The translations under genes and the position numbers were made by a program. From NCBI GenBank assembly GCA_035048815.1, contig JAUCBN010000054.1, forward strand, positions 10,664,001 through 10,728,000: DNA of 64,000 nt. The letters are read 5' to 3'. Numbering within the stretch: position 1 is the first letter of the stretch; every line of letters starts with the position of its first letter. Below are positions 1 to 12,300 of the stretch, in pieces. Origin of the DNA: Abelmoschus esculentus. Taxonomy: Eukaryota; Streptophyta; Magnoliopsida; Malvales; Malvaceae. The notes below the pieces were generated by a model. The model worked only from the letters and a program-made list of their open reading frames with translations. It did not search any database and was not told the DNA's origin.

Positions 1-543
1 ACGTACGCATCCCTTTTGACATTAAACTGGTCATAGATCCAGTTGAATAACAAGGCCCTTGTTCCTCCTATAGGTTGAATGATGTAACTAGCTCAATATA
101 GAGGCGTCAAGTTACACTTGATATATACTCGAGGAACATTTTGGCATTAGAGCAACACAGTTCTCCACATGTTCACTTGATATTCTATTATGGTCTTTTG
201 TCCACCAAGTGTGGTGAACTGCTTTTACTTTTGTCCTCGAAATCAATACGAAAGAACTGTGGTCACAAATAGAGATGTTATTTAGGGTTCTTTAATTCTT
301 GTTAGATTTGGAGTGTGATAAATTGGGCTGGTTTTCCTATAACTTATTGGAATTCAGAAGAAAGAGGAGATGCATCAAATTTTAAAATGAATTTCCATAA
401 AAATCTCTGTTTAAAAATGCTGATCATAACCTGATGTTTAATGTGTTGAAAATTTAGTCTTCTTGAATTGTCTTTGCGCCCACTTGTTTTTGCTTTTTAT
501 CATGTAAGCTCAAATGTGATTTAATATTCATTGTTCTCGACAG
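1..543 (+). other. Intron sequence 5' of the first visible UBP12 exon
   Basis: AT-rich sequence with no MATH-domain coding stretch in any frame. It ends in a polypyrimidine-poor but usable acceptor (AG at 542-543), directly before the exon that starts in phase with the end of a MATH domain. I read it as the 3' part of an intron of the UBP12 gene; the donor and the earlier exons lie outside the window. Confidence 0.7.
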
Positions 544-3500
544 ACACACGACATCAGTTTAATGCACGTGAAAGTGATTGGGGCTTCACTTCATTCATGC
601 CTCTTGGTGAATTGTATGACCCTAGTAGAGGCTTTCTTGTGAATGACACATGCATAGTAGAAGCTGATATAGCTGTGCGCAAGGTTGCGGATTATTGGTC
701 ACATGACTCAAAAAAGGAGACTGGTTATGTTGGACTCAAGAATCAGGGAGCCACCTGCTATATGAACTCTCTTCTGCAAACACTCTATCATATTCCTTAC
801 TTCAGAAAGGTTTGCATATTTATTCCTCATCACCGTTCTTATAGTTAAAATCTAGAGGGAGTCAATTGTTTGAATTATTCATTGCAGGCCGTGTATCATA
901 TGCCAACAACTGAGAATGACATGCCCACAGGGAGTATTCCGTTGGCTTTGCAGAGTCTATTTTATAAGCTCCAGTATAGTGACACTAGTGTGGCAACCAA
1001 GGAATTGACAAAATCTTTTGGGTGGGACACTTATGATTCTTTCATGCAGCATGACGTTCAGGAACTTAATAGAGTTCTTAGTGAAAAGCTTGAAGACAAA
1101 ATGAAGGTATAGGTTTTTTCTTGTATTAGCATTTTTGTGATTGATTGCTTGTCAATTTGTTTAATACGCTAGCAAAAAAAATTCTTTAAATTATTTATTT
1201 ACTTTTAAAACGTCTCAGGGAACAGTAGTGGAGGGTACAATACAACAGTTGTTTGAAGGGCATCATATGAATTATATTGAATGCATCAATGTAGACTACA
1301 AGTCGACGAGAAAGGAGTCGTTTTATGGTACAGATTTTAAAGCTACAACAAATGACTAGATTATTAAAGATTGATATTGTGGGGCTTATAAGTTGACACA
1401 ATTATCTGTAGATCTTCAGCTTGATGTGAAAGGCTGTAAGGATGTTTATGCATCGTTTGACAAATATGTTGAAGTAGAGTGTCTTGAAGGTGACAATAGG
1501 TATCATGCGGAACATTATGGTTTACAGGTGAGATGCCCCGGATCCATCAGTTCATCATTTTTACCCGGAAAGATATAACTTAATAGCTAGATTCTACATT
1601 ATAAAAAACTGTGGACTTCAACAAGTTGATTCAGATCTGCTTGTCTTTGGCTGGTCTGTAATGTCTCTTCTATCAGGTATCTTTGTCAAAAAAAAAAAAA
1701 AAAAAAAAAAATCAGGTATCATTGTTTAAGTATGCTTGGGAAAGTTATAATTTTCTTGAGATGGACTACCGGGCACATGTTCTGTACTTATCATACTATC
1801 ATGCTTAAATATTACCTACAAAGATGATGTTCAAAGAATTCCTTTTTCAGGATGCCAGGAAAGGCGTTCTATTCATTGACTTTCCTCCTGTCCTTCAACT
1901 TCAGTTAAAACGTTTTGAGTATGATTTCATGCGGGATACTATGGTGAAGGTTAGTTGCTGAATAGACAATTGAGTATCTTGTTTAATCTATTCGTCTTGT
2001 TTGAATTTGTTTAGACAAAGTGACCCTTAAGCATTTTCTACTGCATCTGGAATTGTAAACTTGTTTAATTAGCCGATTCTATACGGTGGGATGCTTAAAT
2101 TATTGTATATTTGGCGTTTAATTTTTCTTGTTTTACTCCTTTTATGCAAATCTGGTTTGGGAAAGACTCTGTGAGATGATTATTCACCTTTGGAGGTGAT
2201 GTTAACCTGAATGATTGTCTTTGTAAACTTTCTCAAGTTACCCCCAATTATGTCTTTTTAAATTATATTTGAAATTGCTAATATACTCCCCCATATTTCT
2301 AAATAAAACGAAGATGCCTGAATTGTTTCTTATTTTCTAATGTAAGTATATACAGAAGAAGAAAAAAATTTCCTGGAGTATTTCTATGCTGGGATTAATA
2401 TTTTCCCTTAAAACATTTACTCCTTAGGTTTCTATCCTCAATATTATGGAATGGTACATAAGATGACTTGTTTTCAAGAATATTAGTGTTGATTGTAGGT
2501 GTCATGTCGCCTGAAGTTTAATAGAATAGGTTGTCTGGACAAGTACGTGCATCTGGTTCTTTAAGCATCATCTATTTTAGTTTAGAAGTTAATGGTAATG
2601 GTTTATATACATTTTCCAAGATTTTTATGTTTTTAATAAATAGAAATTGCAGTACATAAATTTGTAGCCTTTGTTATATAAATTGGCCATCTGACTCAGA
2701 CGTCTCCTTCTGGAAACAAGAAGGAACCTAAAGGGTTGTGGTCTTAAACTTTATGCCTCTCCTTGAAGCAGTTCTAAAATAACCAAGATACTTGTTTTAT
2801 CACTAAATTTTGTATTAACGTAAATTTTGTATGAAAGTATGCGAGAGATGGTGAAAGATAAAAAGGATGCATAAATTCTGTTAGACTCTTTCTGTTCCAT
2901 TCTCTTATGTACATGTATGTGCATGCGTTTGGCTAAAATCTGTCATCTTTAATTTCTGATATTCACGGTAATATTTCTTTATTAACTTTTTACAATACTT
3001 TTGTATAGATAAATGATCGCTATGAGTTCCCCTTGCAACTTGATCTAGATAGGGAGAATGGCAAGTATTTATCACCTGAGGCTGACAGAAGTGTTCGCAA
3101 CCTTTATACTCTTCACAGGTATTTTTGCAGTTTGTTTTGCTCTACCTATGGATTTTTTTATTGCTGCTGCTTACCTTTCCTCTCTTGACTTTAGAGACAT
3201 AAGTAAAAGTTTCAGAGAAACCTAAATCTCTAAATGTTCAATCTGTTTTTGACTACAAATTACTAGATCATTCAATCAAATAAGCATGTCTAACGGTATA
3301 ATGTTCAATCGAAACTAATCTTTATGTAAAAACATGCATAGAAAGACCAGACTAACCCAAGGCTACCTTAAACAGAAAAGATAATTATGCGAGCTGATAT
3401 AATTACCAAAATAACCATTTTTTGTTTCAGAATATTGTAAATTTCAAGTAGCCATTATTTCTGTTTTGGTTTCTTTATTTTTCTTCTGTTTTTTGGGTCT

Positions 3501-6500
3501 TACTTTTTGATAGACCAGGATTTCGGCTGATAATGAATTTTAATGCTATTTGTTATCATCATCATCATCATCAACAGCACTACCACCATCACCATTACTT
3601 TTTGGATAACTAAAGAAACAAAAATCATCTACAAACCATCCCTAAGGCAGTGATTGCTAGGTGCTTGCCTAGGTGTGCCAAAAGAAGCAAAACTGCTTCA
3701 CAGTATAGCGGGCAAGGCTACTTCAAAGAGGCAGTGGCTTTATTGTGCTGTGCTTCAATTTAGGGTAAAAAAAAGGCAACTTCACTGCTTGCCCCCTTCA
3801 GTTTTTTCTTCTTCTGCCCCTCCTATTTTGGAAGTCAAAATACCATAATGCTATTTATTTTATTAATTAGAACTCCACTTGCCAACTTTATTAGGTTAAA
3901 ATTTCAAAATAAATTCAAAAAATTGTATCATCTTCGTCCTCTCTTTAAAACTTCATTTTTTGCTTAAATCTCTATCTTCTCTACTATATTTACTTTTTGT
4001 TTTTAAATTCTTTTCTCCTTCTTTATGGTTGATTTAAGGTGTACTTGTTTAAAAACTGAGATGTTGCTCTGTTTCACTGTTTGAAAACAGAGCCCAGCTT
4101 TCGGGCCTTTGGCTTTGTAATTTGTATTGTATTTCTTTCTTTTAACTATTTTTTTCTAAGGGCCTTAGTTTTAGGGTCTAGGGATTTTGTTTAGGGTTTA
4201 GTCTTTAGAGGTTTAAGTTTAATAGTTTTGAATCTAAGGGATGTTGATAGAATTTTAGTTTTAAGGTTAAAATTTAGGGTTTATAGGTTAAAATCTAAAT
4301 CCTTAACCTTATTACCTTAAAACTTAAACCGTAAACCCTAAATTCTAACCATAAACTCTAAATTCTATACCCATACTCTAAAATCACTAAACTCAAAACT
4401 CTAAATTGAAACCCTAACCCCCAAAATTAAGGTGATTTCCACCGTTTGTGTATGAGATAATAATCCTTTTTCTAATCTATATTTGGAGCAAAGATTTTAC
4501 CTTCCTAATTATTATTTATTATTTACATGTATTACGTTATATATATTTATATGCATGTGCCTTATTTCAGATGAGTGTATAAAAGGGTAATAATAACATA
4601 TCATAATTGTCACATTTTATGCAGTGTTTTGGTTCATAGTGGTGGCGTCCATGGTGGGCACTACTATGCTTATATCAGACCAACCCTCTCTGATCAGTGG
4701 TACCTATCATGTTTTGTAAATGTCTTTATTCCAGGTTTTTCTTCTAATTGCCTATCATTGTTTTCCTGTTTAACCTAGCTCACTTTTGTGTGTTTTTTGG
4801 TTTGGTCATCTAGGTTCAAGTTTGACGATGAACGGGTAACAAAAGAAGATATTAAGAGGGCATTGGAGGAGCAGTACGGTGGTGAAGAGGAGGTACTGTT
4901 CTCTAATTGTTGATTGTCAAAATTGATATTTCTTTTATATGGTTGCATTCTTTCAGTAGATACTTTTTATCTTACTTGCTCCCTTCAACAGTTACCGCAG
5001 ACAAATCCAGGGTTCAACAACACTCCATTTAAATTTACTAAATACTCAAATGCATATATGCTTGTATATATACGAGAAAGTGACAAGGACAAAATAGTCT
5101 GTAATGTGGATGAGAAGGACATCGCTGACCACCTGAGAGTACGCTTGCTTCTGATTTTTGTTAATTACTAGTTTAAATTTGCAATGCAGTTTATGTTCAC
5201 TGCAAAATGTTGCCATGGGCTATGAATGTTACATTTCAGATAAGATTGAAGAAAGAGCAAGAAGAAAAGGAGCAAAAGAGAAAGGAAAAGGCAGAGGCAC
5301 ATCTCTATACTGTTATAAAGGTATAGCATTCCTTATGCTTCTCTCTCTTTAGATTTACATGTCTTATCTTATTTTTGCATGCCATCAGGTTGCACGCAAT
5401 GAAGACCTAGTTGAGCAGATTGGAAGGGATATATACTTTGATCTGGTGGATCATGAAAAAGTTTGTCGCTTTCGAATTCAGAAACAGATGCCTTTTAATG
5501 TTTTCAAGGTACTTAAATATCAGGCTAGATCTTCTGACTTGTTTTAGTTAATTGTCTGAGTTCCAAAAGTTGAAAAAAAGTGGGAAGTAATTCTGTAATG
5601 CCATGACCTTTTTTTTCTTGAGGCTTACTTGGATTTTCGTCCTGCTCGTAACTTTCTAGGGTGATTGCCAGGTCCTTTTCCTATGTGCAAGGAATTGTTC
5701 CAATCTTCTAGTATTTTGTAGAAGACAATTTTACACATGTGAAACAAACTAATTGTATTAGATCTTTTCCATGTTAGCTTTTGTTTTCTTTGAAAAACTA
5801 AAGATTTGGATGATTTAATGATCTGGGTTAGGCTTTTTATTTTCTCTCGTGAAGATCTTGTATTTGTGATGATTTTATTGTCTTGACTCGGACATAAATT
5901 TCTTTATTCTACAAGTTTTGAAGCTAATGCCAACAAAGTTGAAGTTTTAACTGCTTTAACCTATAATCGTTTGATAATTTGAACTGAAAGTTAATGGATT
6001 TCTGCATGTGCATGGTCCTTGTTGGGTATGCTTTCCAGTTACTTATGTTCTTAGTTTCTTCTCTATTTTATTTGTCTTCATTCCATAAGTTTCTTTATTT
6101 TACAAGTTTTGAAATTATTGCCAGCAAAAGTTGAAGTCTCTAGACTCTTAATGTCATATTGTTTCTTTTCAGGAAGAAGTTGCTAAAGAGTTCGGTATTC
6201 CTGTACAATGTCAACGGTTTTGGTTGTGGGCCAAGAGGCAGAACCATACATACCGTCCAAATCGACCTCTAACTTATCAGGAGGAAGCACAATCAGTAAG
6301 TGGGCTTGGTTTCTCTGCTTTCAATTTTTTTAACCTGAAGCATGTTTTATGACCTATGGTTTAAACTTGTACCATCAGTCGGCCCGCCCCTGTTCCCGAG
6401 TCCAAGCTACATTGGTGTAAAGTGTAAAATCACTAGTCATTGAGCTAATTTGTATATATATTGAAGAATGTGTAGTTTGGTTGACTGTACGATTACATTG

Positions 6501-9500
6501 ATATGCATTCAATTTCTGCTTGTCATAAATATGTATTCTGTTGTAACATTTGTAGTATGCTTGTTCCAAGTTTCTGGCAGTTGTAAGCCTCTTGGTCCAC
6601 CCACCTTATCTGTTTTGCTTGCCATTTTTTGTCTTGTTCTTGTATGTTATCCTAATAAAATAGTCTGTGTGATGTGATCTTTGTAATAACTTCCATAGGT
6701 AGGACAACTGAGAGAGGTTTCAAACAAGGCAAATAATGCAGAGCTGAAGTTGTTTCTGGAAGTCGAGCTTGGGCCGGTACTTATTTGATAATTTTATTTT
6801 ATACTTTGGCATGGTTGGAGCTTTTTGATTTTGTGATGGTGCTCTATTTCTGATCTTTAGAATTATTCAGGATTTGCAGCCGGTAGCTCCACCTGAGAAG
6901 ACTAAAGAGGATATTCTTCTTTTCTTTAAACTCTATGACCCGTACAAAGAGGAGCTTCGGTAATTCCAACATCCTGCTTTTCTTTAGAGTGGATCTATTT
7001 GTGATCTCTGATGTTTTTATTTCTATGATGCCAGTTATATTGGGAGGATGTTTGTGAAGGGTGCTGGCAAGCCAATGGAAATACTGGCAAGGATCAACAA
7101 AATGGCAGGTTTTGATCCTGATGAAGAGATTGAACTTTATGAGGTGGTTTGGTTATTATGTTTTTGATGCATCTGGTTTTCAGATAATGTGTTCACCATA
7201 TCTTAGTTATCTCTTCCATGCACAGGAAATAAAATTCGAACCCAATGTCATGTGTGAACACATTGACAAGAAGCTCACATTCCGTACCAGTCAGGTGTAT
7301 TAAATTAATTCTTAATTACAATATTTTCTTCCATAAGTTGGCAAGCCTTTATCATAGAATCACTAATCTTCTGTAGTCAACTATCTGTATCTCTCAGTAT
7401 TTGAATGCTTTTTTGCTGTTTATCCTAATTTTATTATTTTTAAAAAAATTGATTTTGTTGTCTTTGGGAGTGTATGCAGCTTGAAGATGGCGATATTATA
7501 TGCCTTCAAAAATTTTCTGAAGTTGTTAGCGAGCAATGCCGTTATCCTGATATTCCTTCATTTCTGGAATATGTGCATAACCGTCAGGTATAGGAATATT
7601 CTTGGCATCACAATTAATTCTTTGAGAACTTGTTATAGTGTGAAGATTGGACCATTGAGCATTGATGAGATTCAAATTTTTCTTTACTGTCTGCAGCAAT
7701 TTTGTTGATGTTTTCGCTATGGATTGAGATTTCTTTATGTTGTTATCTGCAGATTTTTTCTTTTAAATGTTTATTTCTAGGTTGTGCTTTCTTTGGGAAA
7801 CCCCCTGATATGTGGATTTTATCTTTTTGATTTTTATCCTATTTAATAGTTGGCCTCACAATATTAAGTTTTAGGCTTAAATGCTTGGCTTTTACTTTTG
7901 CTATTTGTTGTGTTTTTCCTTGTATGGTGCCTTTTATCTTTTGCCAGAAAAAAGGAAAAAGTAAAGGCATCTATTAAATGGAACTGTAGAGGGAAGGTTT
8001 CTATTTCTATTGGTTTAATGTATTTTATGTAATAAGCATCTGTAATATCTATTCAAAACCTATAAATAGAGGACTTTAGTTTCTGATGCTTTGTGGAGAT
8101 CTGTGATTTTAATTTTAACCCATTTTGTTGTACATGTTTTAAGATTTAATTTGAGTTTTTATTTTCATTTTTTATTTATATTGATGATATGTAGGTTGTT
8201 CGGTTTAGATCTCTAGAAAAGCCAAAGGAGGATGAATTTTCTCTTGAGTTGTAAGTTATTACTAAATTTTACACTTTTTAAATGGATCTGAACTGATGCT
8301 GCATTTGGTTACATGGGTGTTACCACAAGGAAAAATTTTATATGAGTTTTAAGATAGTTTGTCATAATACATAGAGAAGAAATAGTACAAATCTAAACTT
8401 GACATTAGAAAGATGAGTAAAAAACTCAAGTAAAAAATAATACCCGTCAGAATAAGTAATATTTGTCCTTCTCGTTTTCCAAACTTAACAATGTGAGTGA
8501 CTAAATATTACAAAGTGAAGTTAGTTTCTTACCAACTCATGTACTAAAACCTGAGTAATAAATAGCACCCCTACCAAAAGTAGGGTGTAATGAGTTTGAC
8601 TGAATTTCACTTTATATTGTTCACACTCTTCTTAATTATTTGCTAGGTCAAAGCTTTACAATTATGATGATGTTGTCGAGAAGGTGGCTCACCACCTTGG
8701 CTTGGGTGATCCTTCTAAAATTAGGCTTACACCCCATAACTGTTATTCCCAGCAACCAAAACCCCAACCTATCAAGTACCGAGGTGTGGAACATTTGTCT
8801 GACATGCTGATTCACTACAATCAGGTTTTGTTGGCTGCCGAAGTGTAGTCTTTTCAATACTAGTCATTGTTCTTTATCGTTTTTCAGTCGATTATTATGA
8901 TTTTGACTATTACTGAACTGGGTATATTTCTGTTTTTGGTAGACTTCTGATATTCTATATTATGAAGTATTGGATATACCATTGCCAGAACTCCAAGGCC
9001 TCAAAACATTGAAAGTTGCTTTTCATCATGCTACCAAAGATGAAGTTAGTGTTGATTATAAAATTAAAATGCTTCAGTCGTTTTTTAAAGTGTATTGTCA
9101 GGTTTTGTTCCTCTTATAAATTATGTTAATTCTCAGGCAGTTATTCATACTATAAGATTGCCAAAGCAGAGCACTGTAGGGGACGTTCTTGATGATCTCA
9201 AGACAAAGGTAACCATTGCAAATTTGTTTTTTACAACCTTGACTTTTGCCTTCAAAATATATAAAAGAACATGTGAAACTATGCCCACAACACACGTCAT
9301 TTTGCCTTCTAGATAAAGCATTTCATTCCATTGATGATATTTGATATGAATACTGTTCCGTCATATGCTGTCATATTTTAGTGGATAAATTCTAGTTCAA
9401 CTTTGCATGTGGCAATTATCTTCATATTTTTACTTGAAGATAGGATTTCAACAGATTGCTTTGCATTTGATGTTGGTACAGGTGGAGTTGTCTCATCCTG

Positions 9501-11804
9501 GTGCCGAACTTAGATTACTTGAGGTTTTCTATCACAAGATTTTCAAGGTATTCAATAATTTTCTTTGAATCATTATTAACATTAGCGTGTTCCCTTGGAT
9601 TGTATGCATACAAATGGCTATTTGCAAGAACATATATGTGCATGGGTAGAGTTGGCAAAGCAGACCTAAACCCCCTGAAACTGCTCAATCCATTTGACTA
9701 GAAAAGACAGACAGCCTAGTCCAAACCTGACCTAATACCTATACCTGAAATGTTAGCTGGAACATTCAACTTGAAATGATTACAATTTATTTGACTTTGA
9801 AATCAAAGATCCAAAACCTGAATAACGTAATGTCAAACTCTAATCGACTTGACCTGCCAAATGGCTGAGTATTCAAGAGTTCAAGAGATGTTCATTAGAT
9901 ATTGTTCAGTGACTGGTTACCTGGTGGACAAATGCGAGAATTCCAGAATTTGACACTTATTTTTCCCATGGTTTGTTTAGGAATTCATACAGGTTATGGT
10001 TGCTTTATTGACTTCTTTGTCTGGTTTTGGTTTTGCAGATCTTCCCGCTCAATGAAAAGATAGAGAACATAAATGATCAATATTGGACATTACGTGCTGA
10101 GGAGGTAGGGCTCTTTGTTCTCCAAACATGTCCCGATTTGTTTTCTTATACATTTTACCTATCTTAATTCTTGTAAATCACACCTTAAATCCTTTATTAT
10201 GGATTATTCCACTAATTTCTGTTTGACATTACATATCTTAAACTTTGTTAAGTTTCCATGTTTTCCATGCATTGTAGGCATCCCTGTTTAATATGCCAGT
10301 TAGTTGTTCATGGCTTACCCTGGTCATAAGCAGCGAAATGGTTCTCTAGTTTAGCTGAATTTTTCCCGACAATTATATGAAAATATTTTTCTTCCTTTCA
10401 AAATGCAGCTATTAAGTATAATGGATACAGAAAAAAACGATCAATCCATTCGAGCTAAAATTGGGTTTTGAACACATTTCAGTTGCTTTTGTACTGTGTG
10501 TTCTCTGTCTATAATATTTTTTACTCCGATCAAAATAAGCAATAGTTCTGATTAGTCTGATCATAGGTATACCCGAGTTCCTTTGCATTTTGTCAAACTA
10601 TAGAGCTTCTTGTTTTCCCTCTTCTTTCTTTTTCTTTCTTATGTTTCCATTTCCAATCTTGTTTGATCTTGATTTCTTATTGCCTTAGATACCGGAAGAG
10701 GAGAAAAACCTTGGTCCTCATGACCGCTTGATTCATGTTTACCATTTTATGAAGGACACAGCACAAAACCAGGTGATAGATCATGAATACTGTTCCCACC
10801 CTACTTTGGGTGGACCCTTCTTTTTTACTTTCTTTCAAAGTATTATTAATTTTGTATTGATAAATATTTATTAATTTCTTTATCAACCTTAACAGCAGGT
10901 TCAGAATTTTGGGGAGCCATTTTTCCTTGTTATTCGTGAGGATGAAAAGTTGGCTGAAGTTAAAATGCGAATTCAGAAGAGATTACAAGTTCCAGATGAG
11001 GAATTTGCGAAGGTACGATCTCTACCTGACAAAACCAAGTTATTGTGTTTATCTTATCAAGATTGCATTGCTTTTTTGTTCTCTATATCATTCTCTTTTT
11101 TTATTACCCCCTTTATGTTTTTAATGGATTTAAGCAACCCGAACACTTGTACAAATTCTGCCCATTATTCCAAATAATTGCTTCATGGTGGTTTATTTAT
11201 TTGTTTTTATCCCAAACTGTCCAGTGGAAGTTTGCCTTTCTGTCACTGGGTCATCCCGATTATCTTCAGGACTCCGATGTGGTGTCTACTCGTTTTCAGG
11301 TTCTATCTCTATCATCTTTAAGTTTAGTACGAGTCACTTTTCTCGATATATTGCTGCGCTTTTTTCCCCACATTGATGAGCTTTTACTTTGTTTTTGTAG
11401 AGAAGGGATGTATATGGTGCTTGGGAACAGTATCTTGGACTGGAACACTCTGACAATGCCCCTAAACGGTCATATACAGCAAATCAGGTAATAATATTTC
11501 TCAATTTATTCCTGGTTATAGAAATTTAAACCACCCTCCGTGTAACTTTGCCACTATATACAAATGATTGGTTTCTAAAATGACGCTGGTGATCACTGAA
11601 TTATAGCCGGCATGAACAGTACGGCGAAATTTGTTTGAAATTGAAAGATTAATTTTAAGTTCCTAGTGTTTTTTATTGGCTCTAGATGCCTGTCTGTACT
11701 ACGTAAGTTAGTTGGTAAGAAAGGAAATACATTGTTCATTGGTTCTTGCTTAAATTTTACAGAACCGTCATTCATACGAGAAGCCAGTAAAAATCTACAA
11801 TTAG
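544..11804 (+). CDS. UBP12: Ubiquitin carboxyl-terminal hydrolase 12/13-like (5' end outside window)
   Basis: Cysteine deubiquitinase (peptidase C19) that removes ubiquitin from target proteins; UBP12/13 act in light, clock and hormone signalling in plants. I can join 28 in-phase exons: 544-809, 888-1106, 1219-1327, 1412-1527, 1851-1949, 3009-3118, 4625-4699, 4814-4892, 4992-5138, 5240-5320, 5389-5508, 6173-6295, 6699-6776, 6871-6959, 7035-7143, 7226-7294, 7480-7587, 8195-8250, 8647-8824, 8943-9044, 9137-9208, 9482-9547, 10039-10104, 10689-10772, 10896-11012, 11225-11299, 11401-11487, 11763-11804. They give about 980 codons of a family length near 1,115. The start is the end of the MATH domain (ESDWGFTSF). 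Then come the Cys box GATCYMNS (Cys codon 756-758), QHDVQEL, the His box HGGHYYAY (His codon 4659-4661), the long UBP12-type ubiquitin-like C-terminal half, and the family terminus EKPVKIYN. All junctions are GT-AG and no lesion is visible. UBP12 and UBP13 cannot be told apart here. Confidence 0.95.
1672..1720 (+). repeat. Poly(A) insertion flanked by a 10-bp duplication
   Basis: The decamer ATCAGGTATC occurs at 1672-1681 and again at 1711-1720. Between the copies lie only TTTGTC and about 23 A residues. This is the pattern left by target-primed reverse transcription of an extremely 5'-truncated, polyadenylated transcript. It lies in an intron of the UBP12 gene, in the sense orientation. Slippage in the A tract could change its length. 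Confidence 0.6.
3556..3600 (+). repeat. ATC/ACC trinucleotide-rich tract in UBP12 intron
   Basis: Short run of ATC repeats followed by imperfect CACCATC units, within the 1.5-kb UBP12 intron 3119-4624. A simple repeat with no other feature. Confidence 0.6.
4144..4440 (+). repeat. Degenerate telomere-like tract in a UBP12 intron
   Basis: The first part is rich in TTTAGGG-like units (for example TTTAGGGTTTA). The second part is rich in the opposite-strand form (AAACCCTAAA, ACCCTAA). The two blocks are therefore an inverted pair of degenerate plant telomere-type motifs. It lies inside the largest visible UBP12 intron (3119-4624) and does not touch an exon. It could be a relic of break repair or a diverged AT-rich foldback that resembles telomere repeat by chance. 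Confidence 0.45.
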
Positions 11805-12300
11805 ATCTAAAAACCAGATGAGCTACAGCAATTGTATTGGGTGGAAATCAGTTGCCGATGTTACAACCACCTTTGTGTGATAAGCGAAGAAAGCCCGGTA
11901 CTGCAGAGAACCATTATCAAGTATATTAGATATGATCCATTCAGCGGCATGGGAAGACATCAACCTATAAACCCTTTTGCGTGTTCTCCCGATAGTTCGT
12001 CGCTGCCTTGCCCCATCGCCAAGGCAGTCTAGGTAAGCATTTCATGTTATGTACCGTTGTATAATTTTGCATTTGTTGTCAGTTGAAATTTTCCTTTAGA
12101 TGTCTGGTGAGTGAATGGGGATTGTATAGAAAATATAGAACTGTTGAGAAGATATTTATATCTGATTTTCCTTTATTCTCTAAATTCTTGAACTGGTTTT
12201 TGCAAAGATTCGGATGCCCTAGAGAGTATGGAGGATGTTGTCACTGTTAATCTGCACAACTACTCTTTAGCAGCAAGCATTTTTTATGGTCAAATTCTAG
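11805..12300 (+). other. UBP12 3' untranslated region with probable intron
   Basis: Follows the UBP12 stop codon. A good donor (AG/GTAAGCAT at 12033) and an acceptor (TTTGCAAAG ending at 12207) suggest a 3'-UTR intron of about 175 bp. No coding stretch of a known family is visible. The polyadenylation site is not defined by a clear signal. Confidence 0.4.

Noticed and set aside
10909..11491. Overlapping open frames (up to 148 codons) near the UBP12 3' end
   Set aside because: They read through introns or in wrong frames of the real exons 10896-11012, 11225-11299 and 11401-11487.
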